64,000 bases of DNA from Nitrosopelagicus sp964511265 (GTDB lineage: Archaea > Thermoproteota > Nitrososphaeria > Nitrososphaerales > Nitrosopumilaceae). The notes under the pieces are model-generated. The model was not told the origin of the DNA, ran no database searches, and saw only the letters and a list, made by a program, of their open reading frames with translations. The translations under genes were made by a program, and so were the position numbers. Shown piece after piece: positions 42,352-51,424 of the stretch (within the stretch, counting starts at the first letter, position 1; every line of letters begins with the position of its first letter). Location of the stretch: NCBI GenBank assembly GCA_964511265.1, contig CAZEES010000001.1:1-64000 (forward strand). The letters run 5' to 3'.

Positions 42352-42975
42352 ATGGATAAAACTGCAAAATTATTTGATGTATGGGCAAACACAGGTCGTT
42401 CTGAAGAGATGGAAAAAGGTCATGGAACCACTGTAAATCAATTCTTAAATAAATTATCTCTTAAAAAAAATTTCAGATTTCTTGATATTGGTTGTGGAAA
42501 TGGCTGGGTAGTTAGGAAAATGTCTCAAAAACCATCCTGCATTAAAGCTGTTGGAATTGATAAAAGTAAAATGATGATCAAAAATGCAAAATCAAAAACT
42601 CTCTCAGAAAAAGAAAACTATTTTGTAACTGATCTTGAAACATGGAATACAACAGAGAAATTTGATGTAATCTTTTCTATGGAATCGTTATATTATTCTG
42701 TACCAATGGAACCTGCACTGGAAAAGGTTTTCAAATTACTTAAAAAAAATGGCATATTTTATTGTGGAACTGATTTTTACAGTGATAATCATCTAACTAC
42801 TAGATGGGTAAAAGATATGGATGTCCCAATGGACTTGCGTTCAGAAAAAGAATGGAAACAAATGTTTAGAAATGTTGGATTTGTCACACGCTCAAAACAT
42901 GTCACTGACACGAAAAACAAATCCAAATGGAAACGTGAATTCGGAACATTATTTGTTATTGGCAGAAAGGCTTGA
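42352..42975 (+). CDS. Class I SAM-dependent methyltransferase
   Basis: 207 residues. SAM-binding motif I is FLDIGCGNGWVVRKM near residue 46, motif II VGIDKSKMMIKNA, and motif IV region FDVIFSMESLYYS. The fold is Rossmann-type; the substrate is unknown. It lies 19 bases after tsr3, so both may work on RNA or ribosome maturation, but small-molecule substrates are equally possible. It overlaps the convergent solute-binding protein gene by 27 bases. Confidence 0.85.
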   Translation: MDKTAKLFDVWANTGRSEEMEKGHGTTVNQFLNKLSLKKNFRFLDIGCGNGWVVRKMSQKPSCIKAVGIDKSKMMIKNAKSKTLSEKENYFVTDLETWNTTEKFDVIFSMESLYYSVPMEPALEKVFKLLKKNGIFYCGTDFYSDNHLTTRWVKDMDVPMDLRSEKEWKQMFRNVGFVTRSKHVTDTKNKSKWKREFGTLFVIGRKA

Positions 42976-45417
42976 TTTTTTAATAATTATAATCAAAATT
43001 CCAATTAAAACTGGAATGATAAGCAATGCATACCAAAAGTCTGTTTGTGTTTCATTTACAGTCTCAATTATGTCTGAATCTGGAATATTTTTATTCTCTG
43101 AAATCACTATGAAGCTTTTTGAATATTCAAAAGGCTTCAAAACATCATCTGATGCTGCAAAAATCTTGATAGTATTGACTCCTTCCATAATTCTTGACTT
43201 TTTATCTAAATTGATACTTGCATCATTGTTTTCTGTTGGTTCAATTCCATCTAGAATTATTGTGCCCTCTGAATTTACTATAAAATAATGAATCTCTGAA
43301 GAATTCTCTGTTGAAACATGAATCTCTTCATCAGAACCTAAAACATATGGCTGCACAAACTCAACTGAGTTAATTGATGGAAATTTTACATCTTCAAATT
43401 CTTTCCATTTACCTTGTTCAAAGAGATAATTGCCATAGTCAAATGATTTGATGATAATCGTTCTTGATTCTGGTGAATATCTATCTAGATAAAATGGACC
43501 ATTACTGATCACCGCATGATTATTCTCATTGATCCACTTCTGACTTGAATCATATCTTATATTTTGAAAATTATTCTGTGGATTAAATTGTAGTAGCGAA
43601 TTTGGCACAAATTCATTTTCTTCAAAATCATTCAATTGCATCTTCACTTGGTTTGCGTCATTTGGAATGATCAATGATAACCAATTGATATTCTTTGTAA
43701 TGGATTCTGTACGTGAAAATGAACTTTTCCCATCAATTACAATCTGTTCCATTGCCGCAATTATTTCCCATGGCATGCTGCTCCATACGCTTCCCCAAGA
43801 TGCAATTTCTCCAGAATCAAAGTGCCAAAAATCAGTATAAACCTCAATTGTATCTTCGTCAATTATACGAATGCCCTTCAATGTATTCAAAACTTGAGAT
43901 GCTTGTGGAGAAAAATCAGAATCATACGTCTTGTCATTTTCTGTTCTTTCTGAACCCCATTCTGATATGAAATACATCGAATAAATTATGTCATTCATAT
44001 TCATCTCTGGTCCATGATGCCACTGGTTGAATTTCAAATCATAAGTAATCTTACTTTTTGCAGAAATTCCTATTCCGATTTCTTCCCATCTCTTTAAATC
44101 TGAATTCCATTTGATTGCATCATCTGGAACTTGGACTGATGAGCTAATCCCGTTAGTCTCTACCTCCCACGTTGCTCTAATTGGAATTATTTTCCCAGAA
44201 AATGGATGTCCTGTTAAAATTGGGTCTGAAACTGAGAGCCAAATTTGATTACTATATGTGTCTCCTAATCCTCCAATTGGATTCCATGCTGCTTGATAAA
44301 TCTGCTTTACTCCTACATCTAATGTTCCTGAATCTGTTCTGACATTAATTGGTGTGAATCTACTTGGAACTCCTGCACCTAGTGCATTGATTATTCCATC
44401 TACCTCTTCATTTACGACATACTGATCAATTTTACTTGCAAGAAATATTCTAACTGACTCGTTTACTCCTTCTCTTGTTGCATCTTTGATTAATTCTGTT
44501 CTCTCATTTTGATCATTAAATTCTCCCGAGTAAATCTTCTGAGTTAATTCATCTAATTTGTCATTCTGATAGTTCCAGTTGGATGGATTATTGTTTCCCG
44601 GCATACTTGAAAACCATGGAGAATACATCTGGGCAAGAGCCACTGAGTCATATCTGGTAAATCCAGAACTTCCCCATCCTTCTGTATACAAATTCCATTT
44701 CTGTTCAGCTGGATCTGACCCATAAACAACAACATATGCTTTATTCAAATCACCAAATTCTTTTTTCACAACAAATCCAATTTCTTCTAATTCTGATGAT
44801 AACACTTCCCCAATCGCTTTTCTAACTGGATCATCACTTCTTATAAAAAATGTAATCTCTATTGGATCATTTTCATATTGCCATATTCCGTTAACCTTCT
44901 TTGCACCTTCTGCAGATAATTCATCTGTTATTACTTTATCAGCAAATGCTGGATTGTATCTAAATTGAAAAGTTTCAATGACATCTAAAATTCTCAAATA
45001 TTCTGCAGAAAAACTTCCATAATTTGAAAACATAGGAGTTCCAAACCCTCCAAGTAACTCATTTACAATCAAATCTCTATCCACAAGGAAATTTACAGCA
45101 TATCGTACATTTTTGATTGAGAATGGATTGAATGGTCCTTCGTCAGTTGGATTCAATAAAATACTATAATATCCTCCTGTTGATTCGTAGACTTTTAGTC
45201 CATTTCTAGAATCTGAATCTTCTAATCTATCTGAAGAAATTCTGTAATAATACATATCCAAATTCCCATTTCTTACTTCTTCTAAAGCCGTATTCTCGTC
45301 AAGATACTGTATGAATTTTATCTCATCTACGAATGTTCCTTTTTGAGCAAATGCTGGTGGGATTATACTTATTAAACAAAAAATTAGAATTATTTTGAAA
45401 ATTTTCAATTGTTTCAA
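42949..45417 (-). CDS. Membrane-anchored peptide/oligopeptide-binding protein (SBP family 5)
   Basis: 822 residues, longer than usual DppA/OppA-type proteins. Signal peptide at 1-24, two lobes of the family 5 fold (NPFSIKNVRYAVNFLVDRD near 105, MYSPWFSSMPGNNNPSNW, and a later FNQWHHGPEMNMNDIIYSMY), then a beta-rich region (about 690-780) and a C-terminal membrane helix (FWYALLIIPVLIGILIIII) that anchors it outside the cell. The start is TTG at 45417. No permease or ATPase gene is next to it. Confidence 0.88.
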   Translation of the reverse strand: MKQLKIFKIILIFCLISIIPPAFAQKGTFVDEIKFIQYLDENTALEEVRNGNLDMYYYRISSDRLEDSDSRNGLKVYESTGGYYSILLNPTDEGPFNPFSIKNVRYAVNFLVDRDLIVNELLGGFGTPMFSNYGSFSAEYLRILDVIETFQFRYNPAFADKVITDELSAEGAKKVNGIWQYENDPIEITFFIRSDDPVRKAIGEVLSSELEEIGFVVKKEFGDLNKAYVVVYGSDPAEQKWNLYTEGWGSSGFTRYDSVALAQMYSPWFSSMPGNNNPSNWNYQNDKLDELTQKIYSGEFNDQNERTELIKDATREGVNESVRIFLASKIDQYVVNEEVDGIINALGAGVPSRFTPINVRTDSGTLDVGVKQIYQAAWNPIGGLGDTYSNQIWLSVSDPILTGHPFSGKIIPIRATWEVETNGISSSVQVPDDAIKWNSDLKRWEEIGIGISAKSKITYDLKFNQWHHGPEMNMNDIIYSMYFISEWGSERTENDKTYDSDFSPQASQVLNTLKGIRIIDEDTIEVYTDFWHFDSGEIASWGSVWSSMPWEIIAAMEQIVIDGKSSFSRTESITKNINWLSLIIPNDANQVKMQLNDFEENEFVPNSLLQFNPQNNFQNIRYDSSQKWINENNHAVISNGPFYLDRYSPESRTIIIKSFDYGNYLFEQGKWKEFEDVKFPSINSVEFVQPYVLGSDEEIHVSTENSSEIHYFIVNSEGTIILDGIEPTENNDASINLDKKSRIMEGVNTIKIFAASDDVLKPFEYSKSFIVISENKNIPDSDIIETVNETQTDFWYALLIIPVLIGILIIIIKKSSLSANNK

Positions 45418-45480
45418 CTACTGCTTGACCTCGGATAAATTTTAGCATTTTAATACGATTTCATCTAATTTGAATTAGAA

Positions 45481-46110
45481 TTGAATCCAAAAATGATTGT
45501 AAAAGGGATTAATGGTATTATTGAAGGTGGAGTAAGCGTCACTGATTTCTCTATGGTTTCTGAATTAGATGAAATTAGTGCAAAAGAGTTGTTGTATACA
45601 CTTGTCCAAAATGGAATTGGCGTATGGAATGATGATTTGGTAGACTTTGATATTCCTACTGACAGGCTCCAAACTGCATTATTTGCAATCAACCTAGGTG
45701 CAACTGTGGAAGATGTATCTGAATATCTCACCTGGAAGGATTTTGAATCCCTTACTGGAATGATTCTTGAAGAAAAGGACTTTGATGTAACAAAAAACCT
45801 CATTTTAACAAAACCTAGAATGGAGATTGATGTGATTGGAAGAAAATTGGAAATTGCTCTTCTGATAGATTGTAAACACTGGAAGACTATGAGTAGATCA
45901 TCTTTGGATGAGATCGTTAAAAAACAGATTGTCCGTGTGAAGCGATTTGTTTCGGATGAAACTATTTCTGCACTTCCTGTTATTGTCACACTTCACCAAG
46001 AAGAGATACAGTTTATTGACAATGTACCAATTGTTCCAATCATGAAACTATCCTCATTCTTAGATGAATTTATAGGAAATCTTGATTCTCTTGCATCTAT
46101 AGAAAAATAG
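45481..46110 (+). CDS. PD-(D/E)XK nuclease-like protein
   Basis: 209 residues. An N-terminal helical domain (about 1-80) precedes a restriction-endonuclease-like core: E89 in FESLTGMIL, D117 in MEIDVIG and the D130-x-K132 in LLIDCKHW, matching the E...D...DxK order of PD-(D/E)XK nucleases such as Mrr. A cysteine sits between the last two catalytic residues, as in Mrr-type QCK/ECK motifs. No methyltransferase is nearby, so repair or recombination seems more likely than restriction. Start is TTG 45481 with a TATA-like tttaata 27-33 bases before; ATG 45493 is an alternative. Confidence 0.75.
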   Translation: MNPKMIVKGINGIIEGGVSVTDFSMVSELDEISAKELLYTLVQNGIGVWNDDLVDFDIPTDRLQTALFAINLGATVEDVSEYLTWKDFESLTGMILEEKDFDVTKNLILTKPRMEIDVIGRKLEIALLIDCKHWKTMSRSSLDEIVKKQIVRVKRFVSDETISALPVIVTLHQEEIQFIDNVPIVPIMKLSSFLDEFIGNLDSLASIEK

Positions 46111-47839
46111 CAGCCAGAAATAATCCTGCATCCGCTATTAAACAATATTTTGTAATATTCATTGTCTTGTCCATAATCTTTGAATAATCTGAAAATATTG
46201 TTGGTCCCATTACTTTTACATTTGTTTGATGCTCTAACACCTCAAATTCTCCTTGCTTAATTTTTGATTCGGCCTTTTGTGCTAAATCAAAATACCAGTT
46301 TGATAATTCTAGTGGTTTTGATAACATCCCTAATTGGAAATAACCATTTCTATTTCTAGCTCCACTTGCTGTATAGTGTGTATCTGATGTACAAATTTCA
46401 ATTAATTCACATCCATTGTTTTCGAAATGTTTGACGATAGTCTCTCTTACTCCGTTCTCCATATTATTGGCATCTGCCCATCCTAAGAAGTATTTTTTAT
46501 TATTTATCTCTAAACATAAAACTGCAATTCCTCCTCCCGCAATATCATTTTCAGTCAAATTCATGTCTTCTGAATTTGCAAAACCGAACTTGAATGGATG
46601 ATTTTCTTTTGTCTTTAGTGTATCCAGTGTAGATTTTGCAGCTAAAAGCAAATCCTCAGAATCTTCTTTTGAAATCTCTTTTCCCATTGCATTATGAGTA
46701 TCTACTATCAGAACTTGTTCAAAATTCCTATTCTCTGCAAATTGTTCTATCTCACTTCTAACATTTGGCGGCAAATCTTCCATTCCATGAGGGGAGAGTG
46801 ATAAAAACAACAAAGCAGTTCTATCAAACAGTAATCCTCCAGCTCTTGCTTTGTTAATTGTAACTGCCACTGGTTCTGTACATACTGCTCCACCTTGCTG
46901 AACTTTACTTTCTTGTAAGCTGTTTAGATAATTTTGAACCTCTTTTTGTGTAGGTAAATTAAGATCATGATTTGAAATACTATGCATGACCATGGCCGTG
47001 GAATCCATTCTCTTGTAAATCAAGTCTGTAATATTACTCCCGCCCACTGGGTGAAATGGCCCTGGATGTATATCTGGAAGTACTATTCTGAAATCATCTT
47101 GTTTATCGGATGATTGAAATCTCAATTGAGATGTTGACACGGTTGATTCTGTTGCACTCTGTTCAATAATTTTCTCTAATGGGTCTGGATCTTTTCTAGA
47201 CATTGATGTAACATAGGCTTGAATTAGTTCGTGAGTACTTCTTAATCCCGGTCTTCCTGCCTTGTCTGTAAGATAAGACCATGCTGTGGCTAATCCTAAA
47301 AATAATGCTCCAAAAAATATTGCCATTGGGTTTGTAAGTGAACTAATCCACATTTCCGGTGGAATTAAAACTAGATACATTGCTACTGGCTGAATAAATG
47401 CGACAGCCCATGCCTTTTTCAAACTTGCTCCCAAAATTGTTGTGAATATTCCAATTCTAAAACTTACAAATACAATCATTCCCATAGTAACATAAAACAA
47501 ATCTAATCCATCTTTTTCAAACAATCCCATTGCACCAAATCCTATTAGTGTACTAACAAAGAATAATCCGTTTCCAAATAATGACACGTGTAATGATTTT
47601 GAATATTCTTTATGTTTTGAAAATGTAATGTCTAAAAATTGGGTCCCAACTAATGCTCCTATGACGGCTAATGTTGGAATTAGTAAATCGGTTGATCCTA
47701 AATATGTCGATGCTACAAATGCTCCGATTAATCCAGCAATTACAATTGATATTGCAAGTGAAATATAATGTGATGATGGATTGATTAGTGATAATGTGTA
47801 TTTGTCATGTATCTTACTAACATCGTCTTTTTCAGGCAT
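46097..47839 (-). CDS. DUF2070 membrane protein
   Basis: 580 residues, archaeal family of unknown function. The N-terminal part has about seven membrane spans (residues 20-210). The soluble C-terminal part has the family motif PDIHPGPFHPVGGSNIT near residue 265, plus VIDTHNAMG-like VDTHNAMGKE and DTHYTASG; the repeated His/Asp residues suggest a metal site and hydrolase-like activity. A last hydrophobic segment closes the protein. It follows the sec61-beta gene by 6 bases, implying co-transcription. Confidence 0.82.
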   Translation of the reverse strand: MPEKDDVSKIHDKYTLSLINPSSHYISLAISIVIAGLIGAFVASTYLGSTDLLIPTLAVIGALVGTQFLDITFSKHKEYSKSLHVSLFGNGLFFVSTLIGFGAMGLFEKDGLDLFYVTMGMIVFVSFRIGIFTTILGASLKKAWAVAFIQPVAMYLVLIPPEMWISSLTNPMAIFFGALFLGLATAWSYLTDKAGRPGLRSTHELIQAYVTSMSRKDPDPLEKIIEQSATESTVSTSQLRFQSSDKQDDFRIVLPDIHPGPFHPVGGSNITDLIYKRMDSTAMVMHSISNHDLNLPTQKEVQNYLNSLQESKVQQGGAVCTEPVAVTINKARAGGLLFDRTALLFLSLSPHGMEDLPPNVRSEIEQFAENRNFEQVLIVDTHNAMGKEISKEDSEDLLLAAKSTLDTLKTKENHPFKFGFANSEDMNLTENDIAGGGIAVLCLEINNKKYFLGWADANNMENGVRETIVKHFENNGCELIEICTSDTHYTASGARNRNGYFQLGMLSKPLELSNWYFDLAQKAESKIKQGEFEVLEHQTNVKVMGPTIFSDYSKIMDKTMNITKYCLIADAGLFLAAIFL

Positions 47840-47845
47840 TTATGA

Positions 47846-48013
47846 TCAAGGAATCAATAGAATGTCTAGTAACCATGAAACCACGATTAGACTAATTGGA
47901 ATTGAAATCACAATTCTTGGGTCAACTTTAATTCCTTTTGTCTCATCTTCAAAAAATCTTAAAAGACCTGCACTTGATGCTGGTAGTGCTGCGTTAGTTT
48001 TCTTATCTGCCAT
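47846..48013 (-). CDS. Preprotein translocase subunit Sec61-beta (SecG)
   Basis: 55-residue tail-anchored subunit of the SecYEbeta channel. Cytosolic start MADKKTNAALPASSAGLLRF with the family motif AGLLRFFEDETKGIKVDP, then one membrane helix (about 34-53) with the C-terminus outside. ATG at 48013, stop TGA at 47846-47848. It lies between the autoantigen-p27-type gene (40 bases before) and DUF2070 (6 bases after). The length is normal for the archaeal family. The longer frame on the opposite strand is a shadow. Confidence 0.9.
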   Translation of the reverse strand: MADKKTNAALPASSAGLLRFFEDETKGIKVDPRIVISIPISLIVVSWLLDILLIP

Positions 48014-48053
48014 GTCTCAAACCGAAAAATTACGAATAAAAAGTTTTTGACTA

Positions 48054-48371
48054 CTATTTCAACTTGGATATTGTCTCAATCAGTAAATTGATCGATTTTA
48101 GCATTTCTTGTTGTTTTTGAGGATCTTTCTCATTTGATAATTCATCCGTCACAGTTTGTAGTTTTTCTTGTAATTTTTTAACAGGTGAAACATCCTCTAT
48201 GTCTTGACTCTGCTTTTCTATTCCTTTATCCGGGGATTTCCCACAACTAACACACAATGCATCCCCTTCTTTCATCACTCTGACTCCTTTACAGTAAGGA
48301 CACGGTTCACTAAGAAGTGTGGCACCATTTAACAACATATCTACTGCCTTTTTTGTAATATCTTCTGACAC
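48054..48371 (-). CDS. Autoantigen p27 (SSSCA1)-type zinc ribbon protein
   Basis: 105 residues. The N-terminal part ITKKAVDMLLNGATLLSEPC followed by CPYCKGVRVMKEGDALCVSC is the zinc ribbon of the Sjogren/scleroderma autoantigen 1 family; a coiled coil fills residues 60-105. Function in archaea is unknown. Start is GTG at 48371. It heads a likely operon with sec61-beta and DUF2070 and is divergent from the eIF1 gene. Confidence 0.82.
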   Translation of the reverse strand: MSEDITKKAVDMLLNGATLLSEPCPYCKGVRVMKEGDALCVSCGKSPDKGIEKQSQDIEDVSPVKKLQEKLQTVTDELSNEKDPQKQQEMLKSINLLIETISKLK

Positions 48372-48455
48372 ATTTTTACTTAGTATACAACCTAAAAAAT
48401 TGTGTTTTCTTCTACTAAGGCTTAATAATATGATAATTCAAAGCTTTTCGAACTA

Positions 48456-48764
48456 ATGGCGGTAATTTGTAATACTTGTGGACTTCCAGATGATTTATGC
48501 GCTTGTGGTGATTTAGACAAAGACAGTTCTCAAATAATTATTCGTTTAGAGACTAGACGATTCAAGAAAAAAGGAACAATGATTGAAGGGCTCGATCCAA
48601 AAATTAACAATTTGGAAAGTGTGGCAAAAGAACTCAAAGGAAAATATGCTTGTGGAGGAACTGCAAAAGAAGGATATATTTTCTTACAAGGTGACCATCG
48701 AGACACAATTAAAGAAGCACTTGTTAAATTGGGATTTTCTGAAGATAAAATAGAACTTCATTAG
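48456..48764 (+). CDS. Translation initiation factor 1 (SUI1/eIF1)
   Basis: Helps start-codon selection on the small ribosomal subunit. 102 residues with an N-terminal zinc knuckle CNTCGLPDDLCAC and the SUI1 core: IIRLETRRFKKKGTMIEGL, AKELKGKYACGGTAKEGYI and FLQGDHRDTIKEALVKLGF. A TATA-like cttaataatat lies 25-35 bases before the ATG. Its stop is 7 bases before the CPBP protease gene. Confidence 0.95.
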   Translation: MAVICNTCGLPDDLCACGDLDKDSSQIIIRLETRRFKKKGTMIEGLDPKINNLESVAKELKGKYACGGTAKEGYIFLQGDHRDTIKEALVKLGFSEDKIELH

Positions 48765-48771
48765 AATCATC

Positions 48772-49761
48772 GTGGCTCGTTTAGAAAATATTTTACATGG
48801 TGTTGGAATCCCGTTCTCAGCTTTAACATCTGTGATCTTTGGTCTGATGATTGTCTCATTTCCATTAGGTGCATATGCAGTTTTTAATTCAGATGTTGGT
48901 GATGACATTGATTATAGTTTCCCACTAGAAAAATTTGATATTTTCATTGCAGGTCTAAACATCCAACTTCCCATGGAATATGAAATAGGTGATGTCTTTG
49001 TAATTTTTTGGGCAATTTTTATAATATTGTTTGTGATCACATTCCTAGGTCCTAAAAAAAATTTTATAAAAACAATTGGAGATATTTTATCTAATGAAAA
49101 AAATTCCCTCAATGATAATTACATGCTTAACATCATCAAATGGTTCTCAATACTTGTTCTAATCTCTGCAGTAATAACAATCATCCAAGAAAATTTTGGA
49201 ATTATAACTGAGCCTCCTGACACTGCAAATGATCTCATATTATTCCTACAAATTTCTGTTGCACCAATTACTGAGGAAATTGGATTCCGTTTAGTCCTCA
49301 TTGGGATTCCTTTATTCCTAATCTATTCGCACAAGTCATCGATAAAATTTTTCTTTAAATCACTATGGACTCCATATTCAACTCTTCACATATATGAAAA
49401 CAAAAAAGCTATTACAATAATTGTCATAGTTGGCATCTTCTTCGGTGTGGCACATGTGATTTCGGGCGAGCCCTGGACTACGGGAAAAATTTTACAAGCC
49501 TCAATTGGCGGAATTATTCTTGGTTGGGTTTATTTTAGATATGGATTAGCTGCTGCAATAATACTTCATTGGGCTACAAACTATTTCATTTATTCATACC
49601 TATTTTTAATATCTGAAATTAATGGAATCTCTGTACAAAATGCATCATCGCATTCTATGATTGGAACATTTGAAATAATCTTAATTATATCCGGCATAAT
49701 ATCTGCTGCAATGATACTCTTGAATTACAAAAACTCTCATAAACCTATAGTTCAGGAATAA
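48772..49761 (+). CDS. CPBP family intramembrane metalloprotease
   Basis: 329 residues, about eight membrane spans. The CAAX protease and bacteriocin-processing motifs are present: EExxxR in APITEEIGFRLVL, FxxxH in FFGVAHVISG and HxxxN in LHWATNYF. Family members cleave within the membrane (Rce1) or process peptides; the substrate here is unknown. Start is GTG, 7 bases after the eIF1 stop, suggesting one transcript. The stop is followed directly by the convergent cofC gene with no gap. Confidence 0.88.
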   Translation: MARLENILHGVGIPFSALTSVIFGLMIVSFPLGAYAVFNSDVGDDIDYSFPLEKFDIFIAGLNIQLPMEYEIGDVFVIFWAIFIILFVITFLGPKKNFIKTIGDILSNEKNSLNDNYMLNIIKWFSILVLISAVITIIQENFGIITEPPDTANDLILFLQISVAPITEEIGFRLVLIGIPLFLIYSHKSSIKFFFKSLWTPYSTLHIYENKKAITIIVIVGIFFGVAHVISGEPWTTGKILQASIGGIILGWVYFRYGLAAAIILHWATNYFIYSYLFLISEINGISVQNASSHSMIGTFEIILIISGIISAAMILLNYKNSHKPIVQE

Positions 49762-50391
49762 CTACTCGATAATTCTCTGAATTTTCTTACAAAATTCTGG
49801 CTTGATGTTTTGTTTTAGTACAAAATCCAAGTCTTCCATACTATCTATGTCCAGCATCAATCTGTAAATCAAACCAATTGAAATTTTTACATCGTCATTT
49901 TTTGCAGATTCAATCTGAAAACTATAACTTCCTTCATCATATCTAGGTGTCATAGAGTTTATTGGTGTTCTAAGTAGTGCATTTGTTCCATCAAAGTGTC
50001 TTGAAGGTACTATCAATACCGATTTCTCTGAAGAAAAACGTAACAAACTCTCAAGATCTTCTGGATAAAAAAATGGAACGTCTAATGGTAGAACTATGGA
50101 ATGAGTGAATTTATTTTCTAATAGATATTTTTCTGCAAGTCCTACTGCATTATTCACACTGGTCTCATCTTCATCTGAAATTTTTTGACAGTCATATTTT
50201 CTGATAATATCTGATATTTGATCTTCGTCTGTTACAACAATTGTCTTATCAATTAATTTTGTTTCTGAAATTGTCTTTATTACTTCTTCAAGTAACAATC
50301 TGCATAGTTCTTTTGTTTTTTCTCCTGAGAGCTGTAATCTGGTTTTAGATTTTTGAAATGTTTTAACAGGAATTATTACTGATGTTTTCAA
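49762..50391 (-). CDS. cofC: 2-phospho-L-lactate guanylyltransferase (CofC)
   Basis: Activates 2-phospholactate (or phosphoenolpyruvate) with GTP for F420 assembly. 209 residues with the nucleotidyltransferase start SVIIPVKTFQKSKTRL, VVTDEDQISDIIRKY and the metal motif SIVLPLDVPFFYPEDL. It lies directly after cofD. The substrate choice between lactyl-2-phosphate and PEP cannot be read from sequence. Confidence 0.93.
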   Translation of the reverse strand: MKTSVIIPVKTFQKSKTRLQLSGEKTKELCRLLLEEVIKTISETKLIDKTIVVTDEDQISDIIRKYDCQKISDEDETSVNNAVGLAEKYLLENKFTHSIVLPLDVPFFYPEDLESLLRFSSEKSVLIVPSRHFDGTNALLRTPINSMTPRYDEGSYSFQIESAKNDDVKISIGLIYRLMLDIDSMEDLDFVLKQNIKPEFCKKIQRIIE

Positions 50392-51312
50392 TTACATCTT
50401 CAGTTGTTTTAAAATGAATCCTGCAAGTGCTTCTTCAGCCATTTTATTTTGCATTTTTATTTTTGTATCTAAGACGCGTATGTCCAAGCCTTCAATTTTT
50501 GATGCTTGTGCTTTATCCTTTGTATCAATGATCATTTTTGAGCATACATCCGCATAAAATTGTGCTAAACCAAAAACTGAAACCTCAATTCCTGCTGCCT
50601 CCATATACTTATCTGCAGGTCCACTGAATGATTTATTCCCAATTAGTGGTGATACTGCTACAACTTTCTTTTTATTTTTAGTTAGTTCTTTTCTTACTCC
50701 TTTAATTCCCATCATTGGTCCAATGCTTGTCAATGGATTTCCTGGAGCAATTACCACCAATTCGGCATCTTGAATTGCAGCAATAGCATCTGGATTTGGT
50801 CTTGCTTTATCTGCGCCAACGTATTGAATCCCTTCAATTGTACCTCTACCTCTATGCTTCACCCAAAATTCTTGTAAATGCAAATCTTCTCCGTTTGCTG
50901 TAATTCTAGTCTCAACTGTGTTATCTGTAATTGGAATAACTTTTGATTCTACTGCAAATTTCTCGCACATCCATTGTGTAATATCTGAAAGATTTTTTCC
51001 ATTTTTCAACATGTTTGTTCTCATTAGATGTGTTGCAGCATCTCTATCTCCTACTCTAAACCATGTCTCTTCTCCAAAAACTTCCATTTGTCTTAGAAAA
51101 TTGTTAGTATCTTTTTTTACTCCCCAGCCTTTCTCTTCATCTAAAATTCCTGACAATCCATAAATTATTGTGTCAATGTCTGGACAAACATACATTCCAT
51201 ATAGCCAGTAATTGTCACCTACATTGCTGATTACAGTTACTTCTTGATCATGAGATGCAAAGCCTCTGACCATCTTTATCGAACCAGTGCCTCCTGCCAG
51301 TATTGTTATCAT
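50392..51312 (-). CDS. cofD: 2-phospho-L-lactate transferase (CofD)
   Basis: Transfers the phospholactyl group from the guanylyl donor onto FO to make F420-0. 306 residues with ILAGGTGSIKMVRGF at the start, VISNVGDNYWLYGMYVCPDIDT, FWVKHRGRGTIEGIQYVG and VVIAPGNPLTSIGPMM. cofC follows immediately with no intergenic base. CofE, which adds glutamates, is not in this window. Confidence 0.95.
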   Translation of the reverse strand: MITILAGGTGSIKMVRGFASHDQEVTVISNVGDNYWLYGMYVCPDIDTIIYGLSGILDEEKGWGVKKDTNNFLRQMEVFGEETWFRVGDRDAATHLMRTNMLKNGKNLSDITQWMCEKFAVESKVIPITDNTVETRITANGEDLHLQEFWVKHRGRGTIEGIQYVGADKARPNPDAIAAIQDAELVVIAPGNPLTSIGPMMGIKGVRKELTKNKKKVVAVSPLIGNKSFSGPADKYMEAAGIEVSVFGLAQFYADVCSKMIIDTKDKAQASKIEGLDIRVLDTKIKMQNKMAEEALAGFILKQLKM

Positions 51313-51395
51313 AAATTATTATACCGAAAACCAGACAACGATGGCTACATATTACTTTTTCAAAATGATCGATAAATACCATCAAATAAGTTAGG

Positions 51396-51405
51396 TTTAT
51401 TATTA
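51396..51405 (+). promoter_or_regulatory. TATA-like element of the exported-protein gene
   Basis: TTTATTATTA lies 20-29 bases before the GTG start at 51425, supporting leaderless transcription from that codon. Confidence 0.4.
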
Positions 51406-51424
51406 AGACCCGAAAAATCGCTAC

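Noticed and set aside
47781..48050. 89-codon plus-strand frame
   Set aside because: It is antisense to sec61-beta and to the start of DUF2070; the minus-strand product is a recognised family member.
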